Source: Planctomycetaceae bacterium (GTDB lineage: Bacteria; Planctomycetota; Planctomycetia; Planctomycetales; Planctomycetaceae). From it: DNA of 33,734 nt. The notes under the pieces are model-generated. The model had not been told where the DNA came from, did not search any database, and saw only the letters and a program-made list of their open reading frames with translations. The stretch covers positions 1 through 33,734 of the forward strand of contig JAKFUF010000027.1 in the NCBI GenBank assembly GCA_021732845.1, in the 5' to 3' direction. The position numbers and the translations under genes were made by a program. Shown here in pieces: positions 15,126-25,004 of this stretch (the first letter of the stretch is position 1; every line of letters begins with the position of its first letter).

Positions 15126-18100
15126 CTACAGGCTGAACCAGGCGGTGTCGCCTTCGTCGTCTGCACCAAGGCGGGCGAAGGCGAGGTCGAGCGTGTTCAG
15201 CCGCCCTGCTCCTTCGCTGCCCTTGCCATCGCGCCGTCCGGCCATGCCCACGGCGGGTACGGATGCCACCTGGTCGGCCTCGTCGGTGAACGACCGCGTG
15301 GCGAGGGGAACAGCAATTCCAGCGGCGTTTGCCGGGCCATTCGTCACGCTGGCCTTGGGCTGCGTGACTTCGCCGGCCAGTTCGCCGAGCGATGGCATGG
15401 CCACGCTGGCCTCCAACCGCAGGCTGGCCGCGACCGGTGCGGAGCTGACGGCCTCCGATCCGTCGACGGAGCGCCGCGCCCCAATGTTAAATTCTCCCGT
15501 CATCAACTGATGCGGGGCAGTCACCGGATCCAGGTCGATGTGGCCGATGAGGTGTCCCATTTCATGCATCAGCACCGACAACAGATCAACTCGTGTTGCC
15601 GCCGCGCCGCTGGTGGCATACAGCTCGTCGCCGACCGCCACCGTGAACTCGGCGTCATCGAACGGTGTCGAATCGATGAACCAGCCGAAGCCGAGGGCAT
15701 CGTTGTCGATCTGAATGCCATCGGCACTGGCGTTCCCCAGTTCTCCCTGACCATTGAGTTCCGTGATCGAGATCCGGGCATTCCGCAGGACCGCGATCTG
15801 ATCGGACGTGAGCCCGGAAGCCGCCCAGCGGGCGATGGCCGCATCCTTCAGATCGCCCAGGTCGGCGTCGCTGACAGTGAATGCCGAGGTTCCGCCCACC
15901 GCGCCCAGTTGAAGCGGCGAACTGATCACGGAGGTGGAGACCTTGAGTCCATTGAGATGCCACGCGTTTGCGCCCAGCCCCACCAGTTGAATGTTCAGGA
16001 TGCCATCGCTCACCGTCACCGGTCCGAGGTTGACGGCGGCAAACAGCATCCCCGCGGTCGTGCCGACGGTGACCGGTGCGCCCCCTTCCAGCGAAACCTG
16101 CATCTGGAACGCCCCGGCACTGTCACCGATGTACAGCGTCACGTAGTACGCAGCGTTCGGAACCTTCACGCTGAAGGTGTTGTCCGTGCCGAAGTGGAAG
16201 TCCTGATAAAGGCTGGTCTGGCTTCCCGGAATGGATCCTGGAACGGTGGTTGAGGATGATCTGACAATGGCATTCCAGCCGAAGCCAGCGGCATCGGAGT
16301 AGAGGTTCTTCCGCTCCACGGCGGTGTAGCCCGTGAAGTTGGCCGTGCCGACGTTGTTGAAATCGAACCCCTTGGTGAAGCCCGCGGCCGAGAAATCAAG
16401 GATGGTGGCCGACTGGTAGCCAAAGGTGGTGCCGTCGAACGTGTAGCCCACTCCGTCCACCGTGACCGCGGTGAGCCGCGGCGTGCCAGCCGTGCCGTTT
16501 GGCAGCACCTGGACGGTGAACGAATTGCTCATCACCACGACCTGCACACCGTCGTAGTAGTTGGCGGCATCGGTCGAGACGATTGTTCCGATGCTGGTGC
16601 GGACGGTGACCAGCGTGCCGTCGGCGAGGCCGGTCGTCGTTCCCGTGATCGTCGCCGGTGTCGTCGAGCTGGCGGCGATGGAGCCTGGCCCGGACAGGGT
16701 GATCCCGCCGCTCGGGCTGCCCAGGGTCACCTTGCGGATTTCCACCCCGTTGACAATCCAGCCGCTGTTCGGCGTCTGGTCGCTGAAGGTCAGGTTCAAC
16801 TGCCCGTCGTTGACCGACACCTGGAAGGTGCGCGTCGCCCAGGTGGTGCTGTTGGAGCTGATGTTGTCGGCAACGATGTTGCCCTCGGCGACGATCCGCA
16901 TCCCGTCTTTTGGCGAGAAGCTGTCACCCATGGTGACCGTGACGAGATAGGTTCCGTTGGACAGATCGACATTGAACGTGTTGGCGGCATTGCCGCCATG
17001 GCCGTCGCGACGCAGGTCGGCCAGCACGCCGGCGGCTCCGCTGTTGACGCCCGCTGTCGCGCTCGTCCAGCCATACCCCAGGACCGGGGTGTAAACGCTG
17101 ACGGCCCCCGGCTCGACACCGATGTAGTCGTTCGGGCTGGTGGGGGTGGCGACGGGCGACTGCGTCGGCCCGCCCGCGTTGAAGTCGAAGCGGCGAACAT
17201 CGTTGCCGACATAGTTCACGGAAGCCACGCCGGTCTTGGCTCCCGTGACATCGACGGCGGTGAACACCGCCAGGCCGGAGCCACTGGGGCGGCGGACTTG
17301 GAACGAGAACACGCCCATGGCATTCGCCTGGACCTGGATCCCCGCATAGTTCGGATTCGCATCGGCGGTGATGATCGTTCCCAGTGACGCTTCCACGGTG
17401 TAAATGGCGTTGGCCCCACCCGGGACGGCGATGCTCTGGATGGTGTCGATGCTGCTGCCATCGGCCGGTGCCGTCTCCGCGGTGGACGGGAGACCGAACA
17501 GAACCGGCTGGATCGAGGCGGACAGCAGCACCGCCGGGCGGATCTCGATCGAGTTCACCATCCATAGCCCGTCGCCGAACCCGCCATCGCTGAAGGTGAG
17601 GTCGAGCTTGCCGTCGAACACACCCGCCACGAACGTCTTCTGCACATTGCTGCCGGTGGCGGTTGTCCGCACCCCGGTCAGGCCCGTCTGCAGCGGCCCG
17701 GCCTCGGCCACGACGGTGTAATCGCTGACCCCCGTCGGGTTGCCGGTCGTGATGCTGATCAGGTAGTAGCCGTTGGCCACGTCCGCCGAGAACGTTCTGG
17801 CGGCCGTGCCAAAGTGGAAGTCCTGGAGCAGGGCGGTGGGACCGCCGCTGGTCGAACTGCCGACCGCCACGTTCCAACCGTAGGTGTTCCCGCTGACGCC
17901 GTAAACCCGGCTTGGCAGGACGGCGGTGTAGCCCGCGGCGGTGGCCGCCGCCCCGAAGTTCGGGTCGTCCAAGTCGAACCGCCAGGTCGTGGCTCCCAGT
18001 GGGGTGAACGGCAGGTTTTCGATCCCCACGAACGAGACGTTCTTGAAGGCGATGCCGTCCCCGGTGATGATCTGGTTCAACTGCACGTTGAAGGCGTTGC

Positions 18101-21100
18101 CGACCGGGTTGTAATCCAGCGTGTCGCCGGGAATGACGAAGCCCATGTCCAGCGGACGCGGCAGGCCACCATCGACGTTGATCACGGCGGTGGTCGACGG
18201 ATTGACCAGGAAGGTGTCGTTGCCGTTGCCGCCCTGAACCGTCACCGACTCCAGGGTGGTGCTGAAGGTCACCACCTGCATCAACGTGGTGTTGGAGACG
18301 GTGCCGATGGTGGTCCGGTTGACATCAATCGTTTCGGCCGCAGCCGTGGCGACGATCGTCACGGAGTCCACCTCCATCATCGAGGCGCCCGAATCCGCGA
18401 CATTGATCTGCGCCGTCGTCACACCGCTTTGATTGATCGTTGTCGTGTCATTTCCATCGTTCCCATCGACCGCCAGAGCCGTGGCTCCCGTCCGGTTGAT
18501 GGTGATGCTGTCATTCTCAGACCCACCCAGAACCTGATTCGTGGCTCCGCCCATCGTCCCCGTGACGATGATCGTGTCGTTTCCGGCACCGGCATCGATC
18601 TTGGCCAGGCCCGTGGCTGAGAGCGACCCGCCCATGGCCAGAGTGATCAAGTCGCTGCCGCCCAAGCCATTGACCGTGACCGTGCTGCCGGTGACCGTGT
18701 TGGACACCGTGATGTTGTCGTTGTTGGTGCCGCCGGACAGCGTGACCGCACCCGAACCGGTCACGGCCGCATTGACCGCGAACACTGACGCATTTCCCGG
18801 CGAGCCGGAGGTCAGCGAGACCGTGCCGCTGGTGGCGGTGACGGCATGGCCGATGGTCAGGTCGGCCGAGGTGACCACGCTGATGTCCCCGCTGGTCGTG
18901 GCGCTGATCACACCCGAGGTGGCGAGGGCCGCCGAGGTGTTGGAGAGGAATATCCCGCCCGTCCCCGTGGTGGCCTGAACCTGACTCAACACCGTTTCGA
19001 TCGGGTCACCGGAGGAACCAATGCCGGTCGTGGACGACAGAATCGCACTGGCGGCGGTCAGGTTGTTGGCCGCTGCATTGTTGTCGGTGATGGCACCGAC
19101 CGCAGTCAGGTTGATCGAATCGCCATCGGCGGACACGACGCCGAGGCTGATGCCGCCGGCCGTCGTCGAGAGCGTCACATTCCGTCCGGTGCCACCAGCG
19201 CTGACCGTGGTGACGGTCAACGCCCCGCCGGCACTGACCGAGATCAGACCATCGTTGGTCGTGATGCTGGCCAGCGTCACGGCGTCAGCTTCACGCAGCG
19301 TGATGGCTCCGATCCCGCTGGCACTGGCCGTGACGGTGGTGACACTCGTATCCAGATCGACCCCGGTCGCTGACGTGGCGGTCAGGGTTGGGGTCGTGAT
19401 GTTCAGAGTGCCGCCGTTGGCATCAGTAATCGCACCGCCAGCGGTCAAAGCGACGCTGATCGAGCCGGTGATGGTGTCGACCGCCAGGCTGTTCAGATCC
19501 ACCAGGGTGACGGCGCGGCCGTCTGCGTTGACCGTCGAGAAGTCGTTGGTCGCGGAATCGAGAATGATGTCGCTCGGGACGGTTGCCGTGAGCGTCGTCA
19601 CGCCAGTGACCTTGAGGTCGCCGGTTCCAGCGTCCGAGATGGCTCCGCCCGCCAGCACATCGAGCGTGCCGGTGACGGTGCTCGTCACGCCGTTGGCGAA
19701 GACGATGGCGTTGGTGTCCACCAGCGACACATTCACGCCGTCGACCTCAACCGTGTTGAAGTCGTTCGCGCTGTTGTTGAAGGTGATGTTGCCACCGGCC
19801 GACAGGGTGGCCTTCCCGCCAACATTGACCGACCCGGTGGAGCCGATGTCCGTGGTGGCGGTGACATTGAAGTCCGCCGCGATCAAGGACGTGCCGGCGA
19901 AGCTGATGGCATTGGCATCAACGAATGTGGCCACGTTGGCCGTCACGGTCACGGTGTTAAAGTCGTTGGTGGCTGTGTCCAGCACGGTGTTGGACGCACC
20001 TGAATTGAAGGTCGCGAGCCCACCGACGGACAGGCTGCCAATCGCGGCGTCGGTGATCGTCCCGCCCAGCGTCGCAACCGTGAGAGCCCCGGACAGCGTG
20101 GTGGCACCGCTGAACACGATCCCATTGGCGTCGATGATGCTGGCACTGGCGGCGTTCACCTGAATCGTGTTGAAGTCGTTGGTGATGCTGTTGAGCACGA
20201 CGGACATTGTCGCCGACAATGTCGCCTTCCCGCCAATCAGCAGGCTGCTTCCCATGCTTTGAGTGATCGATGTTCCGGCGGTCACCGTCAGCGCGGCGGC
20301 TGTCGTGGAGGTGTTCGCAAAGTTGATGCTGTTCACGTCGACCAGCGTCACGGCGTTCGCCGCTGCAATTTGCAGCGAGCCGAAATCGTTCACGGCGGAA
20401 TCGAGGACGATGTTCGAGGCCCCCGCCCCGGCGTTGAGAATCGTGAGGCCGCTCACCACAACGGTTCCCGTGTCGGTGATGGCCGCCGCCGAAGTCAGCG
20501 TGAGGCTCGCGGCGGTGTTCGTGCCCGCCAGAACCGTGGCCGAGTCTTCCTGGATGCTCACGGCACCTGCGGAAGTGAAGGTGAGGTTGCCGAAGTTGGT
20601 GGTGGGGCCAGCGCCGCCGACACTGATCGACGTGCCATTGAATGAGGCGTTGTTCGTGACCGTCAAGCTGGTCGAGGTATCGGTGATCGCCCCCGTTGAA
20701 CTGAGGGACAGGCTCATGGCCGTGTTGACGCCTGTAATGGCGGTGGCTGCATCGACCTGGATATTGACAGCACCGGCGGAATTGAAGGTTAGGCTGCCGA
20801 GGGTCGTCGTGATGCCACCGCCACCGATGTCAATCGAAGTGCCGCTGAACGACGCATTGTTCGTCACGGCCAGACTCGTTGATGTGTCGGTAATCCCCGC
20901 AGTGGATGTCAAAGACAGGCTCAGCGCGGAGTTGACGCCTGTGACAACCGTGGACGAGTCTTCCTGAACCGTCACGGCACCAGCCGAGGTGAAGGTCAGA
21001 CTGCCGAAGTTTGTCGTGGCCCCGGCCCCGCCAATGGCAATCGATGTCCCGGAGAGGGTGGCGTTGTTGGTCACCGACAGGCTGGTCGAGGTATCCGTGA

Positions 21101-24100
21101 TGCCCGCAGCAGAGGTGAGCGACAGACTGCTGGCACTGTTGCTGCCGGCCAGGACGGTCGCCGAATCTTCGAACACGGTCACCGAGCCACCCACGACAGT
21201 CAGCGACCCGAAATTCAGGGAACTGGCAGCGATCAGACTGATGGCACTGCTGCCGGCGTTGAAGCTGGCCAGGCCGGTGACACCCAGCACCGCACTGGCG
21301 GTAGAGCTGATTCCGCCGGTGGCGGTCACCATCAGGCTGGCGAGGCTGGAATTGGTTCCTGTAAAGGACACCGTGTCGGCCCCCGCCTGACCATTGATCA
21401 CCAACCCGGAATTGAAAGTCGTATCCATCGACGCCACAGTCAGCGCCCCCGCATCGCCGCCCATGTTGACGGTTAGGCTTGTTGGGGCACCAAATGTCGT
21501 GGCTGCAAAGGTTGGCGTTGCATTCTGGCTGCGAATCCGGGAAGAGCCGTCAGAGGCCGTGCCAACGTCTTCCAGGATCGGCTGGTCGGCGGCCCCCGGA
21601 AGATTGAGAATCAGGCTCGCAATAGTGCTGCCGCTGACGTCGATCGGTTCGACGCCGTCATAGGTGATGGTCGCCGACTGCATCCCCGCCGCGTAGACGA
21701 TGTTCCCGGACTGTTCATTGGCCCCGAAAGTGTTGTAGTTGCTCGTGACGGTGGCAAAGCTGCCGCCGGTGACAGTCAGTTGGTCATTGTCGCCCACGGC
21801 GAAGCCACCGTGGAAGAAGACCGGAATCGCGAAGAAGCCCCCGCTGTAGTCGATGATCAACTGGTCGTTTCCGGCGAAGCCGTTGAACGTGAACGATGTC
21901 GGATCGGTCACATTGATGAAGCCGCCGCCGTTCAGATTGTACTGCAGCACTCCGGAATTGAGCCGGAGAATCAGCGTGTCATCGTTGGCCGTGCCACCGA
22001 CATAGGCAAGATCGGTCACTTCAATGTCGGTGTAGGTGACTGTCGTCCGTCCGGCACCCGAGATCGTGAACCCGTTGTCCGTGACCGTAGCTCCCGTCGA
22101 GTCGTAGTACAGGGTGTCGGCCATCGATTCCGCGCCGCCGTCCACGCTGATCACCGTGCCGCCGGTTGCCGGGCCAACGACAAAGATGTCATCGTCGCCA
22201 TCAAGGGTGTCGATGATCAGGTTTGTCACGCCGGTCGTGCTGTAGCTGATCGCGCCCAGCAGGTCCGTGCTGAACGAGATGCCAGAGGCAGCCACCGTGT
22301 CGTCGTCGTCGGTGGTGCTGAGACTGACCGTGCCCGTCGTGCCGGTGAACGAGCCCGTCAGCGGGCTGGCGACATTGTTCAGCGTCAGCGAGGTGACGCC
22401 GGTCGAGGTGATGGAGCTGCCCGTGCCGGTCAGTGCCAGTTCCTGCAGCGTGATTGTCGAGGCGCCGGACAACGAGATCCTGGCACCACTCATTCCGGTG
22501 ACAAAGGTGGAGGCCGTCCCCTGCCCAATCAGACTCAAGCTGTCGGAAATCAACAGATTCTCGGCAAATGTGCCGGCGCCGACATTCACGGTGTCGCCGC
22601 TCTCGGCCACATCAATGCCGCGCTGAATGCTGCCGCTGGTCTGTGTGACGTAGACATTGGCGGTTTTGACCCGCACGAAACCCAGCGTGTTGTCGTCGGT
22701 GGCATGAAAGATCTTGTCTTCGATATCCAAGCCCTGGGCCACGGTGACGTTGTTTCCCAGGAAGCCGTCGTACGTGGCCCACGTTCCGTCAATGTAGTTT
22801 CCGGAGTTGGTGGCGAAATTGGCGAGGACGATGTATTCGTCAACTGTTGAGAAACTCAGCGTGCCGATCGTGTCGCCCACCAGCACCGCGCCGGCCCCGC
22901 TCATGTACAGGCCGGTGGTCGAGGAACTGATGGAAATCCCCGTCAGGCTGACCTGGGTCAGATCGAAGTCCCCACTCATCCAGATTCCGACATCTGTGTT
23001 TGTCACCGTGCCGCCGCTGACGGTGACATTGGGAGACTCGATGGTGGTCAACTGATAGCCCGTCGTGCTGGCCAGGTTGCCACTGATGATGTTGTTGGAG
23101 ACGGTCACCACCCGTTCGTCGTAGATCGACTGAACGCGGATAGCGCCGAATTCGTTGAAATTGTCGATGGGCGCCAGCGGATTGGAGATGCTGGTGATCG
23201 TGTTGTTGGAAACGGTGTAGGCCGACGCATCGACTTGGTGCAGATTGATCCAAATCCCCTGCGAAGACGACTCAATCGTGTTGCCCGAAATCTCGAGCGG
23301 CACCGTTTGAGTGACTCCGGCAGCCCGAAAGAAGTCGGTTGTCTCGACCCCCACCCGAACCTGTGTCATCACGTTGTTGGTCACGCTGGTATAGGCATTG
23401 CTCCCCGCGAGTACGGCAAAGCCCAGGCCAAAGTTCGGGTTGTCTTCCGGCTGGATGTTGTCGAACTGATTCGCCGTGACCAGATTGTTTTGTGACGCGG
23501 AGTTGGATGTGTTGTAGAGAACAACCCCTGCATAGTTGAAGTTCTGAACCACGTTGTTCTGGACCGTCAGCCCACTGATCGCCGTGGAGGAGTTCGACCC
23601 AGGCGCGAAATTGGCGATTGCCAACTGGATGTTGATGTCCGCGCCGTTCTGCCCCCCCATGCCGAAACGGTATCCGTTGCTGATGGCGGAGTTGTCGCCG
23701 TCCAAAGTAAACCCGTCGAGCGTGACTCCGTTGGCCGTGACGCGGACCAGAGTGTCATTGACACTGGGGCCTGTGAAGTCAAAGTCGTTCGTGTTTGTCG
23801 TGATCACTGTCGCTGCCACAGGCATGCCGGTATTGGGGTTGATCCCCGCATTCGCCCCCTGCAATGACAACTTCTTGTTGATCCACAGGTTTTCCGCAAA
23901 GGTGCCCGCAGCCACAACGATCGTGTCATTCGCGGTTGAGGCATTGATGGCGGTCTGAATCGATGAAAAAGCGGATGTACCAAACACCAGGCCTGCGACA
24001 GGAGTCGAACCGTTCCATGTGACCACATCGCCGTTGTCTGCTCCGGCTCCGCCGACATTGTTGGTCGTCACCGTATAGTCCGCGGCTTCATCCACATACA

Positions 24101-24236
24101 GCGTCGACAGCAACGAACGGTCTTCGAGCCTTTCCACGAAGACCTGCGGAGCGCGGGCCGAGGTGCGGCGGGCATGCATGACCGAGCGGCGGGCAAACCG
24201 GGAGTTCAACGATTTCAGCCACGAAGTCAAAATCAT
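15126..24236 (-). CDS. Giant multidomain surface/exoprotein with C-terminal metalloprotease-like motif
   Basis: A 3036-residue repeat-rich protein, probably exported. The N-terminus has no hydrophobic signal; it reads MILTSWLKSLNSRFARRS, then an Arg-rich stretch, then ERLEDRSLLS near residue 36, like the LEPR-XLL motif known from very large surface proteins. Residues about 45-560 form a right-handed beta-helix (FSSIQTAINAS, NDTIVVAAGTFAENL, many NNxI turns). A second helix onset is near 540. Asp/Gly-rich calcium-binding-like segments follow. Nine about 69-residue beta repeats span about 1006-1632. RTX-like GGTNNDNITV and GAGNDTI segments come next. Three galactose-binding/malectin-like domains (about 2085-2240, 2350-2505, 2620-2770) alternate with Ig-like segments. 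A C-terminal domain has HEMGHLIGHID at 2891-2901 and LMTGEF at 2911-2916. The first about 730 residues are paralogous to the gene at 27664-30750. Ligands and activity are unknown. Confidence 0.92.
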   Translation of the reverse strand: MILTSWLKSLNSRFARRSVMHARRTSARAPQVFVERLEDRSLLSTLYVDEAADYTVTTNNVGGAGADNGDVVTWNGSTPVAGLVFGTSAFSSIQTAINASTANDTIVVAAGTFAENLWINKKLSLQGANAGINPNTGMPVAATVITTNTNDFDFTGPSVNDTLVRVTANGVTLDGFTLDGDNSAISNGYRFGMGGQNGADINIQLAIANFAPGSNSSTAISGLTVQNNVVQNFNYAGVVLYNTSNSASQNNLVTANQFDNIQPEDNPNFGLGFAVLAGSNAYTSVTNNVMTQVRVGVETTDFFRAAGVTQTVPLEISGNTIESSSQGIWINLHQVDASAYTVSNNTITSISNPLAPIDNFNEFGAIRVQSIYDERVVTVSNNIISGNLASTTGYQLTTIESPNVTVSGGTVTNTDVGIWMSGDFDLTQVSLTGISISSSTTGLYMSGAGAVLVGDTIGTLSFSTVDEYIVLANFATNSGNYIDGTWATYDGFLGNNVTVAQGLDIEDKIFHATDDNTLGFVRVKTANVYVTQTSGSIQRGIDVAESGDTVNVGAGTFAENLLISDSLSLIGQGTASTFVTGMSGARISLSGASTITLQELALTGTGSSITSTGVTSLTLNNVASPLTGSFTGTTGTVSLSTTDDDDTVAASGISFSTDLLGAISYSTTGVTNLIIDTLDGDDDIFVVGPATGGTVISVDGGAESMADTLYYDSTGATVTDNGFTISGAGRTTVTYTDIEVTDLAYVGGTANDDTLILRLNSGVLQYNLNGGGFINVTDPTSFTFNGFAGNDQLIIDYSGGFFAIPVFFHGGFAVGDNDQLTVTGGSFATVTSNYNTFGANEQSGNIVYAAGMQSATITYDGVEPIDVSGSTIASLILNLPGAADQPILEDVGTASDGSSRIRSQNATPTFAATTFGAPTSLTVNMGGDAGALTVASMDTTFNSGLVINGQAGADTVSFTGTNSSLASLMVTATGGISSTASAVLGVTGLASFNAGSSAISLIAASSLNFGSLTVVGGSVTVFEDSATVLAGSNSASSLSLTSAAGITDTSTSLSVTNNATLSGTSIAIGGAGATTNFGSLTFTSAGAVTVQEDSSTVVTGVNSALSLSLTSTAGITDTSTSLAVTNNASFSGTSIDIGGGGITTTLGSLTFNSAGAVNIQVDAATAITGVNTAMSLSLSSTGAITDTSTSLTVTNNASFNGTSISVGGAGPTTNFGNLTFTSAGAVSIQEDSATVLAGTNTAASLTLTSAAAITDTGTVVVSGLTILNAGAGASNIVLDSAVNDFGSLQIAAANAVTLVDVNSINFANTSTTAAALTVTAGTSITQSMGSSLLIGGKATLSATMSVVLNSITNDFNTIQVNAASASIIDANGIVFSGATTLSGALTVATLGGTITDAAIGSLSVGGLATFNSGASNTVLDTATNDFNTVTVTANVATFVDANAISFAGTSLIAADFNVTATTDIGSTGSVNVGGKATLSAGGNITFNNSANDFNTVEVDGVNVSLVDTNAIVFANGVTSTVTGTLDVLAGGAISDAGTGDLKVTGVTTLTATVPSDIILDSATNDFSTVNADGRAVTLVDLNSLAVDTITGSISVALTAGGAITDANGGTLNITTPTLTATSATGVDLDTSVTTVTASASGIGAITLREADAVTLASITTNDGLISVSAGGALTVTTVSAGGTGRNVTLSTTAGGISLGVVSADGDSINLTAVGAITDNNAAANNLTAASAILSSTTGIGSSGDPIETVLSQVQATTGTGGIFLSNTSAALATSGVISATTSGDISVVTSADLTIGHAVTATSGTVSLTSGSPGNASVFAVNAAVTGSGAVTLSGGTNNDNITVSNTVTGSTVTVNGLGGSDLITLAMGGSLSATGLAKIDAGAGNDTIIVTGTMGGATNQVLGGSENDSITINRTGATALAVDGNDGNDTTTINQSGVTTAQINVADSGASMMEVDSVTIVATAAAETIDVNRTTIGTVSNTTLMQVVTFSTTLESVTVQGGNGNDTFLVNPSTTAVINVDGGLPRPLDMGFVIPGDTLDYNPVGNAFNVQLNQIITGDGIAFKNVSFVGIENLPFTPLGATTWRFDLDDPNFGAAATAAGYTAVLPSRVYGVSGNTYGWNVAVGSSTSGGPTALLQDFHFGTAARTFSADVANGYYLISITTGNPTGVSDYTVVAEAGPLQTGLTGVRTTATGSNVQKTFVAGVFDGKLDLTFSDGGFGDGLWMVNSIEIRPAVLLSASIQPVLFGLPSTAETAPADGSSIDTIQSIAVPGGANAIYTVEASLGTIITADANPNYAGIQVQANAMGVFSFQVRRPSGSGLAVFTAVDVTGAKTGVASVNYVGNDVRRFDFNAGGPTQSPVATPTSPNDYIGVEPGAVSVYTPVLGYGWTSATAGVNSGAAGVLADLRRDGHGGNAANTFNVDLSNGTYLVTVTMGDSFSPKDGMRIVAEGNIVADNISSNSTTWATRTFQVSVNDGQLNLTFSDQTPNSGWIVNGVEIRKVTLGSPSGGITLSGPGSIAASSTTPATITGTTTGLADGTLVTVRTSIGTIVSTDAANYYDGVQVVVMSNSFTVQVLPNGTAGTPRLTAVTVDGVGYTFDGTTFGYQSATILDFSAAGFTKGFDFNNVGTANFTGYTAVERKNLYSDAAGFGWNAIVRSSSTTVPGSIPGSQTSLYQDFHFGTDNTFSVKVPNAAYYVTLYIGDSAGAFQMQVSLEGGAPVTVGTTAGMLFAAVNLGPVTVSDGILNIQLVGLGANAWHLNGLKVSTSVISSPLQLGAVGGTSAFTVSDADLGDLKDAAIARWAASGLTSDQIAVLRNARISITELNGQGELGNASADGIQIDNDALGFGWFIDSTPFDDAEFTVAVGDELYATSGAAATRVDLLSVLMHEMGHLIGHIDLDPVTAPHQLMTGEFNIGARRSVDGSEAVSSAPVAASLRLEASVAMPSLGELAGEVTQPKASVTNGPANAAGIAVPLATRSFTDEADQVASVPAVGMAGRRDGKGSEGAGRLNTLDLAFARLGADDEGDTAWFSL
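19340..21220 (-). repeat. Nine tandem 207-bp (69-residue) repeats inside the giant gene
   Basis: Units begin near 21219, 21012, 20805, 20598, 20391, 20184, 19974, 19767 and 19551 (minus strand). Each encodes about 69 residues opening with (N/D)F(G/N)(S/T)(L/V) and including a central TDTSTSL-like strand and a GGxxTT or DSAxN end. The first four are highly similar in protein sequence (NFGSLTFTSAG, VTNNASFSGTSI); the last five have diverged. They probably stack as a long beta-solenoid stalk. Boundaries are approximate. Confidence 0.8.
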
Positions 24237-25004
24237 GGGAGACTTTCTGAGGTGGATTTGGGAGTGTTGGGAGAATGGGAATGGCGCGAGCGATTGTCGG
24301 GCTCACAGCAGCCATGCCGGGCAGACCAACTGAGCGTATGGAACGTCCTAGCATCAAATTGCCTAAATTACCGCCTGAGCTGATAATGGCAACTGGATGT
24401 ACCCTTTTCAAGACGGACTTTGTGCTTTTTCGCCACATTCTGCGAAATCGCCATGCTTAAACACGTCCCTTGAGATGTCTGTATGGATTGTGATGATTAC
24501 AAGGCCTGCGTCCAATGCGCTAAATGCCTTAACCGATCATAATGGGCATCAAATGCCGAAAAGTTTGCATCAGCCACAGGAAACCGCATGTCAGGTCGGG
24601 CATTTTCTTGTCGGCACCTGCGTCGCCTGTGCAAACTGTGCCAGGCATCACCGGCATGCGCTCCACTTCGCGTTTGGGCGCGGTTGGATCGCCCTCGCAT
24701 TAGGGTGCGTTCGATGACGGAATCCTCGCCGCCCAGCGCCGGAAGTTTGTCCTTGGCGATGAAATTGGTGCGGCCACCCAGCGGAAGTGACGCGCCGGTG
24801 ACCTGGGGCCGGCAGTCAAGTGGAGCGAGCCTCAAACAGCCGGCCGGTTCCACCGCTCCATTTGTCGGAAGCAGAGCGGCAACGAGAAGACAACCAGCGG
24901 CCAAAAGGGCGGGGCACCGCTGACCAGATGGTCCGCGGTGCCCATGGCTTGTCCAGCCCGACGGTCTTCTTGTCGAGCCGACCTTCCCGGCGGCGACAGG
25001 CCGT
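24237..25004. other. Long intergenic region upstream of the giant gene
   Basis: 768 bases between the pilin-like gene and the giant gene, both read leftward. No gene was accepted. A TTG-started frame of 135 codons (24497-24904, minus) has a short hydrophobic start but no ribosome site or family similarity. The first 200 bases upstream of the giant gene are AT-richer and should hold its promoter. A short motif at 24426-24446 is shared with the region upstream of cheA. Confidence 0.4.

Noticed and set aside
19021-20163. A 380-codon plus-strand open frame (and others at 20263-20967 and 21780-22850) opposite the giant gene.
   Set aside because: They lie antisense to the repeat-rich gene, whose biased codon use leaves few stops on the other strand. 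Their products are low-complexity Val/Ala/Pro- or Arg/Gly-rich sequences with no family features.
19340-21220. Regular 207-bp repeats considered as a CRISPR-like array.
   Set aside because: The period is far too long, the units are in-frame coding sequence within one gene, and there are no short identical repeats with unique spacers.
24497-24904. A 135-codon minus-strand frame with a short hydrophobic start upstream of the giant gene.
   Set aside because: TTG start, no ribosome site, no recognisable domain, and an Arg/His-rich remainder.
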